A DNA stretch of 64,000 bases from Crambe crambe (taxonomy: Eukaryota; Porifera; Demospongiae; Poecilosclerida; Crambeidae), in NCBI GenBank assembly GCA_963924555.1, contig OZ004594.1, forward strand, positions 4,619,563 through 4,683,562, written 5' to 3'. Numbering within the stretch: position 1 is the first letter of the stretch; each line of letters begins with the position of its first letter. The notes under the pieces were generated by a model. That model was not told the DNA's origin. It did no database searches and saw only the letters and a list, made by a program, of their open reading frames with translations. This document shows, one piece after another, positions 58,134 to 64,000 of this stretch. A program made the position numbers and the translations under genes.

Positions 58134-59657
58134 ATGGTGGCAAATTGGGCCTCGTTGATTGTGGCTTTTATTCTTGCGTTTCTTCTTCTGTTCAACATTC
58201 CTAAAAAGGTGTGGGGCTTCTACAAACTATGCAAGACGCTGAGAAATATCCCCGGGTGGCCTACTCACTGGTTTTTGGGAAATCTCCACCAGATAAAGAT
58301 GGACCATGTTACAGTGATGAAGCTCCTGTCTTTCATCCAAGAAAAGCGGTATAAAGTGACTAAATTTTGGCTGGGCCCTTTCCTTCCTATGATCTTCATC
58401 ACCCACTCTGATCCTGCAGGTAAGCTCTTGAAGCTTCCTAAAGAAAGGCAGATCTATTCTTACCTCCTTCCATGGTTGGGAGAAGGGTTGCTGATCGCTG
58501 AGGGGAAGAAATGGCAACGTAACCGTCATCTACTCACCCCAGCCTTCCACTATGAAATTCTCAAGGCTTATGTTCCTGTAGTTAACAGCTGCTTGGAAAT
58601 CTTCATTAAGAAGTGGACAGCTGCAGCTAATGATGGAGAGCCAGTTTATGTATTCAAAGATGTCGGCAAACTTTCTCTGGACATCATAATGCGCTGTGCA
58701 TTCAGCACTGAGAGCAACTGTCAGCATTCCAAAGAGCATCCTTACATCAATACAGTGTCCAATATACTTCATTTGGCAGACAACCGATTTTTTAATATTT
58801 TGTACAGGAGTGACTTGATCTACTATCTCACACCTGAAGGCAGAAGGTTCAAGCAGGCTTGCCAAGAAGCTCATAACTTCACTGAATCTGTGATTAGAGA
58901 AAGGAAGAAAGCTCTGGGACTTGAGAACGAATTGAACAAAGATGGTGAGGATGTTTTGAAAAGAGCACGAGAGACCAGAAAGTATCTAGATTTCCTGGAC
59001 ATCCTCCTTGTAGCTCGTGATGAAGATAGAAAAGGGTTGACTGATCTGGAGATTCGAAATGAGGCAGATACCTTCATGTTTGAGGGCCATGACACCACCA
59101 CCAGTGGCATGTCCTGGACCCTGTACTGCCTGGCCAAGCATCCTGAACATCAGGACAAGATCCGTGAAGAAGTACAAAATGTCCTAATGGGGAGAGAGTG
59201 GTTTGAATATGATGACCTCAAGGAACTGAAATATACCCAATGGTGCATCAAGGAAGCCATGAGACTCTATCCTCCTGTGTTTATGTTTATACGAACTACC
59301 ACAGAAGATACTGAAATTGAAAGTCATGTTATTCCCAAAGGTATCACGATAACCATGTCAGTCATACAAATTCATCGTCATCCAGATTTGTGGGAGAACC
59401 CCAATGAGTATAACCCTCTTAATTTCCATCCCAGTAAAGCTGAAGGACGGGATCCATATGCCTACATACCCTTTTCTGCAGGCTATCGCAACTGCATTGG
59501 ACAGAACTTTGCTCTCAATGAAATGAAGATGGTTATAGCTTCGATAATATACCGATTTCAAGTTATTTTGGATGAAGAGCATGAAGTCGAAATGCTACCA
59601 AAGACTATTCTTCATGCAAAAAATGATATCAAAATAGAACTAAACCCTGCAATGTGA
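58134..59657 (+). CDS. Cytochrome P450, CYP4-like, with heme-ester Glu
   Basis: Intronless tandem paralogue of 507 residues, about three quarters identical to its neighbour by eye. Membrane anchor about 6-21, PGWPTHWFLGNLHQ, WLGEGLLIAEGKKWQRNR, I-helix FMFEGHDTTTSG with Glu317, KEAMRLYPPVFMFIRTTT with E374 and R377, PFSAGYRNCIGQNFA with heme Cys454. Glu317 is the residue that in many CYP4 enzymes forms a covalent ester with the heme, so this copy keeps the classical state while the upstream copy does not. The most different parts are the substrate-recognition stretches near 205-225, 262-280 and 382-410, suggesting different substrates. Only 86 bp separate it from the upstream gene, so read-through or a very compact promoter is possible. 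Confidence 0.95.
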   Translation: MVANWASLIVAFILAFLLLFNIPKKVWGFYKLCKTLRNIPGWPTHWFLGNLHQIKMDHVTVMKLLSFIQEKRYKVTKFWLGPFLPMIFITHSDPAGKLLKLPKERQIYSYLLPWLGEGLLIAEGKKWQRNRHLLTPAFHYEILKAYVPVVNSCLEIFIKKWTAAANDGEPVYVFKDVGKLSLDIIMRCAFSTESNCQHSKEHPYINTVSNILHLADNRFFNILYRSDLIYYLTPEGRRFKQACQEAHNFTESVIRERKKALGLENELNKDGEDVLKRARETRKYLDFLDILLVARDEDRKGLTDLEIRNEADTFMFEGHDTTTSGMSWTLYCLAKHPEHQDKIREEVQNVLMGREWFEYDDLKELKYTQWCIKEAMRLYPPVFMFIRTTTEDTEIESHVIPKGITITMSVIQIHRHPDLWENPNEYNPLNFHPSKAEGRDPYAYIPFSAGYRNCIGQNFALNEMKMVIASIIYRFQVILDEEHEVEMLPKTILHAKNDIKIELNPAM

Positions 59658-60125
59658 ACCATCATAGCTGTTAGCCAGCTGTGTGTCCTGCATACTTGTA
59701 GAGTTGAAGCTTTGTTTGTCTATAAAAAATATTCCCCCTAAAAATTCTAACCGAGATGTTGCCCAGTCATGTGCATGCTATGAAGTTGTCAGCCACTAAA
59801 ATTCTTTAGCATAGCTACCAAAAAAAAAAAAAAAAAAAATGGTGTCTTGCTCTAAATATTTCATCCACACCAACAAAAAATAAAACAAAAAACAACAATA
59901 AATAAACAAACATAATAGCCCTGTCTGGGAGTAGCCATGCAAGCAAGTACATATAATTATACATGAACAGCTATTGGGTTAGCTACAACCTCCTGGAGTG
60001 GGATGTTCATGCAGGACTGTTATCTTGCATGTGATGTACATAGAGGCTGGCCTCTGAGATAAAGCATGCACTGTAGTTACCCAGCCCCAAAAAGTTCAAA
60101 AGTTCAAAATTTAATTATAGCTAGC
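59658..60125. other. Intergenic region between convergent genes
   Basis: It holds the 3' flank of the second P450 gene, an A run at 59820-59840, and the end of the minus-strand acyltransferase-like gene. No further feature. Confidence 0.4.
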
Positions 60126-60557
60126 CTAGCTAAAATCAATCATACCATAACAGTTTTTGTATTCAGAAGAGATAAAGCCCAGTTTCTCAAATATTTTATT
60201 TGTGCTACCTCTTGCTAATAAACAGTAAGGAATGATTTCTGGGTAGTTTTTCTTGAGTGTTCGACACAGAGCAGCTGTGATTGCTGAAGCAAGACCTTTG
60301 CCTCTATGTTCCTCCAAAGTGAAAAGATGGCCAATCTCAAAGTAGGGATACATAGTGACCCATGCCACAGGCTGTGACTCATCAGAATCGTCTCCAGCTA
60401 TGAATGCTCCCAGTGCAGTGAAGTTTTTGATGCGTCCTTTAAACCAGGATAATCGGTTTGACCATGTGTATGGAAAAGGCCAATGAGAATCCACAAACGC
60501 AGCATGGCAGGGGTCCAGTCTTCTGATGCTGTAACCTTCTGGACACCTAGAATTAAA
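60126..60557 (-). CDS. Glycine N-acyltransferase-like (GNAT fold) protein, 3' exon only
   Basis: An open frame ends at 60126. It reads CPEGYSIRRLDPCHAAFVDS and HWPFPYTWSNRLSWFKGRI, then AWVTMYPYFEIGHLFTLEEH with the acetyl-CoA binding RGKGLAS, and YCLLARGSTNKIFEKLGFIS near the end. This is the C-terminal acyltransferase half of GLYAT/FR47-like enzymes, which conjugate acyl-CoA to glycine or similar amines. Two possible acceptor sites, AACAG at about 60558 and CTAG at about 60548, suggest an exon start here. The N-terminal half is not found. The pogo transposon begins only 180 bp upstream, so earlier exons would lie beyond 63229 or are lost. Confidence 0.7.
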   Translation of the reverse strand, partial: FNSRCPEGYSIRRLDPCHAAFVDSHWPFPYTWSNRLSWFKGRIKNFTALGAFIAGDDSDESQPVAWVTMYPYFEIGHLFTLEEHRGKGLASAITAALCRTLKKNYPEIIPYCLLARGSTNKIFEKLGFISSEYKNCYGMIDFS

Positions 60558-60736
60558 TTCTCTGTTAATAATACTAGCAAAATTAAATGCCAATAATTAT
60601 AATAATTATAATTTATAAGGTTTCCAAAGTTATAGTACTGTATTATAGCTATAGTGCAATTCTTTTGCAGGGTATAAAAATTTTACCCCATGAGAATTTC
60701 CTGCAAGCTACGTATATAGAGTTCTGCTATAGATTA

Positions 60737-63229
60737 ACGGAGGTAGTTTACGGACACTTAAAGTTCGCGATCACGTGCAGCTGCTTACGATGAAAAAAAC
60801 CATGAGGTGTTGGACTTTCATTGAAGCTTGGGACCCGCCTCACCTTATTGTAGAAGGAATTGGACCAACACTGCAGGATGCTGGCTTAAGCAATACCAAA
60901 ATGTTGGCCTATGCTGTAGGCGGTTACCGGACACTTGAGGCAGTTATTGGACACGTCTTTAAATAGACATTTAAAACTTATTTTTAAGGTTAGATATCTG
61001 TATAATAGGTAAAATACTATACTTACTTCACAAAATATCAACAAAAAAAAAATAATACTGCAGCATGCAGATATGTTAATGCACATAGCTGGTTTGATGC
61101 TGTTAAATGCACTCTTTGCAAATGAAGTCAATATCCTCGGTTACATCATCTACCTGTAAGGTGGTACATTCCAAATGGTACCATTGACCACACAACTCAC
61201 ATTCGATCCAAACTTCACTTATCTCTGTGTAGACCACCTTACATATGGGACACTTGCATCGGATGACTTTTCAGATTTTTTTTGCTGTTCTTTTTCCTTC
61301 TTTCTTCTCTTTCTGCGTTCTTCTTTCTCTTTTTCTTGAATCTCTTTTTTCTTCCTTCAATCTTCTCTCTGTCGTTGTTCTTCCTTCTTCCTGGCTTTCT
61401 CTAGCTCCTTCTCCTTTTTGCGTTCTTCTCTCTGCTGCTGACGTTCTTCTTTCATTTTCTCTTTCCATTTCTTTCTTTGCCTTTTGCTCTTCAAGTATTT
61501 TTATCATTTCATTCCCAAAATGTGTTTTGGCAAGCAAGCTGTCCCACGGATAGATTTTGATGGCTTTTCGACTCTAGCAACTGTAGGTACTTTAAACAGT
61601 TCTAAATCTGTCACTCTTGGCTCTGCTACTTTCCTATTGCTAAGGGTACATGGCTACATTGCTCTTTTAACTTCTTCCATGTGGAGTATAGTGGGTCATC
61701 CTTACAATCATATTCTTCTTCCCAACGACACTCATACTTCTTCAACACATCCTGCTCCAGTTCTTCTTCAAGGGCAGTTAGAGCCAACTTCTTTGCTGCT
61801 ATTGGTTGATACAGCCCTGCTTTCTCTTGCTGCTGATAAACTTGTGATGGATGCAACTTTCTTTCATCAATGGCCTTTCTATTCGGGGGATAAATGCCAG
61901 AGTGTTTGAATGCATTCATAATGCTTTCAGGCTTAACCACTTGTAAGTATATCCTTTCTAAACACCTTGGCAAAAGTACTCTTATTCACTGCAGCACCAG
62001 GATGGTCACAATTGTAGGCTATTACTGCCTTCTTCCAAGGTCCTTTCAAGGGTGAAAAAAACCCAACATCTAATGGTTGGGTTATATGGGAAGAATGGGG
62101 AGGTAAACAGTATAATAGTATATGGTTCTCATTGCAAAATTTTGCTGCTTGTAGGTCAATGTGTGATGTGTGTCCATCAACCAAAAGACAAACTGGACGC
62201 TCTGCTATTATGTGCCTCATAAAATGCCAACCATAAAACAGTTCCTGCGTCATCCATCCATTTTCTGATTTACCAAAGTAAGCCCCTTCAATGCAGTTAT
62301 ATGAAAATCGAACACCAGGAAACACATGCATTGGTGGAATTATTCCACCAGACAAACCAATGTAGTTATTTGCCCTTTCCCACTGCTTACATGATAGACA
62401 GTCTTGGTACTATATGGAGCCAAAACCTTTCCAGATTTTGGGCAGAAAGAAAACCCATTTTCATCACAGTTTCAGATATTGTGTGGTTTATCAATTAAAT
62501 TGTGTACCAGCAAGAACTGTTCATAGTCGGTGTACCATTTGTTCATTACACTTGGTGTACATGCTTTAGCCCTGTAAGTCTCAATTGCTTGGGGTGTGCG
62601 TAGGCGTATTTCAGGGTGCCATTTCAAAAAAGCATTCCACCAGTCCTTTCCAGGGTAATTATCAGTAAATGGGTTTGGCCTACCATTTTCATCAAGTAAT
62701 TTCTTTACCATGATGCAGACTTGCTATTTGCACTGGCCATATCCTACCTCTGCCATTTTTATTATCCACTGCACTAACTCTTCTTCCTCCTCTTTTTTCA
62801 ACACAGGTGATGGACCAGGACGTGATGTCACCTCTTTCACTTTAAGGCTGGCATGGTCATATATGGTACTCTTTGGTACCCCGTACTTCCTAACGGAGAT
62901 ATTGCCTTCCTGAACCTCCGTGATAGCCATTTCTAAGTGTTCAGATTTCCAGTTCCCTCTCTTTCTTGCACATGCCATAGCCTATTGCATGAAATGTGAC
63001 AATATAAGTTACTGTCCAGTAACTGCCTCCACAAGTACATAATTCTAAACTGAGGTAGCTCACACCGTGTAATAAGGATCACTTTATTTGTGTCATATTC
63101 TTATAGAGCAGTGAAAAAGCTTTCAGCCTCAAACCTTAATGACTCGGTCAGCAAAATTTCAAATTTCCCACCTAAAAAGCGCCTTTTTTACACGAGGTCG
63201 AAGTTCGCACGTCCGTAAACTCTCGTCCC
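60737..63229 (-). mobile_element. pogo/Tigger-type DNA transposon with PHD-finger transposase, broken
   Basis: About 2.49 kb between TA dinucleotides, with imperfect 19-bp inverted ends sharing AGTTTACGGAC, then GTTCG-containing subterminal DNA. The repeated word GGACAC lies near the left end. The transposase runs on the minus strand. It has an HTH start at 62978 (WKSEHLEMAITEVQEGNISV, KYGVPKSTIYDH), a CENP-B-like second DNA-binding part (62711-62472), and a DDE core (CLLVDGHTSH, YCLPPHSSHITQPLDVGFFS; 62355-61933). Next come a C-terminal part (PESIMNAFKHSGIYPPN), a Lys/Glu-rich coiled coil (61537-61271) and a PHD finger (61262-61103). One in-frame stop lies after the HTH part, and later parts are in other frames, so it is not autonomous now. 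Confidence 0.9.
61103..61262 (-). CDS. PHD finger at the C-terminus of the pogo transposase
   Basis: The open frame reads CKCPICK, WIECELCGQWYHLECTTL and FICKECI, then stop at 61103-61105. The Cys4-His-Cys3 pattern of a PHD zinc finger is complete. PHD fingers commonly bind histone H3 tails. Here it would give the transposase a chromatin-reading end. This is part of the transposon above, not a separate gene. Confidence 0.85.
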
Positions 63230-64000
63230 TAATCTAATAATGGTCAGTGATTATTTCATAACCTTGCAACAAGGGCCAACCGCTAATGCAATATCAGTCA
63301 TGATCAAGACGTGCAGTGTAAAGGTTGTCATATAAGGGGTCATAAATCACATGCTAATTGGGCCTTATAAATCCAACAAGAACTGATGTATGTTTTGGTT
63401 TAATTTCCTGCTCTAAAGTAAGTGTGATGGTAGCCTTATGACGTAAATTATTACGTGTACTAATTATTCCAAGGACTAATTATTCCAAGGGCTAATTATA
63501 CCAGTAGAAAAAAAAAAAATTAATAGTGAAGATAGAAGTGCAGTTGGGTATAAGAATTGTCAATATTGAAATTGTATAAACATGAAATTGTCATATTATT
63601 CCATAATAATAAGCACATAGAGTCAGAGTGAGGTATCGCAGGAGTGAATTATCTCAGCTCTATCTTACCACTGATGAGTGTGATAGATACATTCTTAGCT
63701 ACCAACATTTTTTTTCTTATGACAATGTGCATGCATGACTATTACCAACACCCACTGTGAAATAACAGCTCACCAATAAGATATATGATGGATGTGATAT
63801 ACCAACCATGAAACTTAGCTTCTATGACTCTTAATTTGAGACTCTGCCCAAATCGAAATAGAAAAAAAAATACTTTTTGGATTTTCGCACATAATTTATT
63901 ATCTTAATTTCTTCTAAATATAGCTAGCTATACTCAGTGGTGTGTGGTTGCCCTTGGAGAAAAAAAGAAAGTATAGATAGCTACAGCAGCTCTAAACTGT
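63230..64000. other. Right flank of the transposon
   Basis: AT-rich, with the short repeat GGACTAATTATTCCAAGG near 63472. The target site reads AGAT-TA on the left and TA-ATCT on the right. No coding exon is recognisable, although missing 5' exons of the acyltransferase-like gene would be expected further right. Confidence 0.4.

Overview
The window looks like nuclear DNA of a basal metazoan, most likely a demosponge. It is AT-rich. Two housekeeping genes with many small introns (an eIF3L gene and a DDX5/DDX17-type RNA helicase) lie beside intronless genes. About 37 kb is filled by one multigene family of secreted proteins of a kind I associate with sponges and cnidarians. Species assignment is inference; nothing here fixes it.

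1-37.4 kb is a cluster of one gene family: signal peptide, a coiled-coil stalk of variable length, then a roughly 265-residue Cys-rich domain whose start resembles the N-terminal part of fibrinogen-related domains. Six copies look whole (4058-5140 -, 10503-11720 -, 12748-14184 -, 18723-20156 +, 32801-33820 +, 36353-37330 +). Two are near full length but broken (2284-3280 -, 21058-22403 +). One is an internally deleted 104-residue mini-gene (25191-25505 +). At least 15 shorter relics are scattered between them. Left of about 15 kb the whole genes are on the minus strand; right of about 16 kb they are on the plus strand. The cluster is stitched together by direct and inverted segmental duplications, notably 7.5-9.65 kb against 29.26-31.7 kb. 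Sequence modules are shuffled among copies in a way that needs recombination or gene conversion. A class A-like GPCR gene (26906-28015 -) and a decayed copy of it sit inside the cluster.

37.4-51.2 kb holds the eIF3L gene on the minus strand (16 coding exons resolved, 44617-51226), a broken tandem duplicate of its 3' half (39425-41338), a small Cys-repeat secreted-protein locus (41969-42365 -), a 5S rRNA-derived sequence (43641-43752 -) and several short inverted-repeat transposons. The two eIF3L copies act as empty-site and filled-site references that date some insertions after the duplication.

51.2-64 kb: eIF3L and the DEAD-box helicase gene (51463-56378 +, 11 exons, 672 residues) diverge from a 236-bp shared promoter. 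Then come two tandem intronless CYP4-type cytochrome P450 genes, a 3' exon of a glycine N-acyltransferase-like gene (60126-60557 -), and a 2.5-kb pogo/Tigger DNA transposon whose transposase ends in a coiled coil and a PHD finger.

The main candidate for an undescribed system is the secreted-protein cluster. It has conserved framework segments, short hypervariable patches, combinatorial modules, stalks of different repeat number and many partial copies that could serve as conversion donors. This layout is reminiscent of diversified recognition-receptor families, but its function is unknown.
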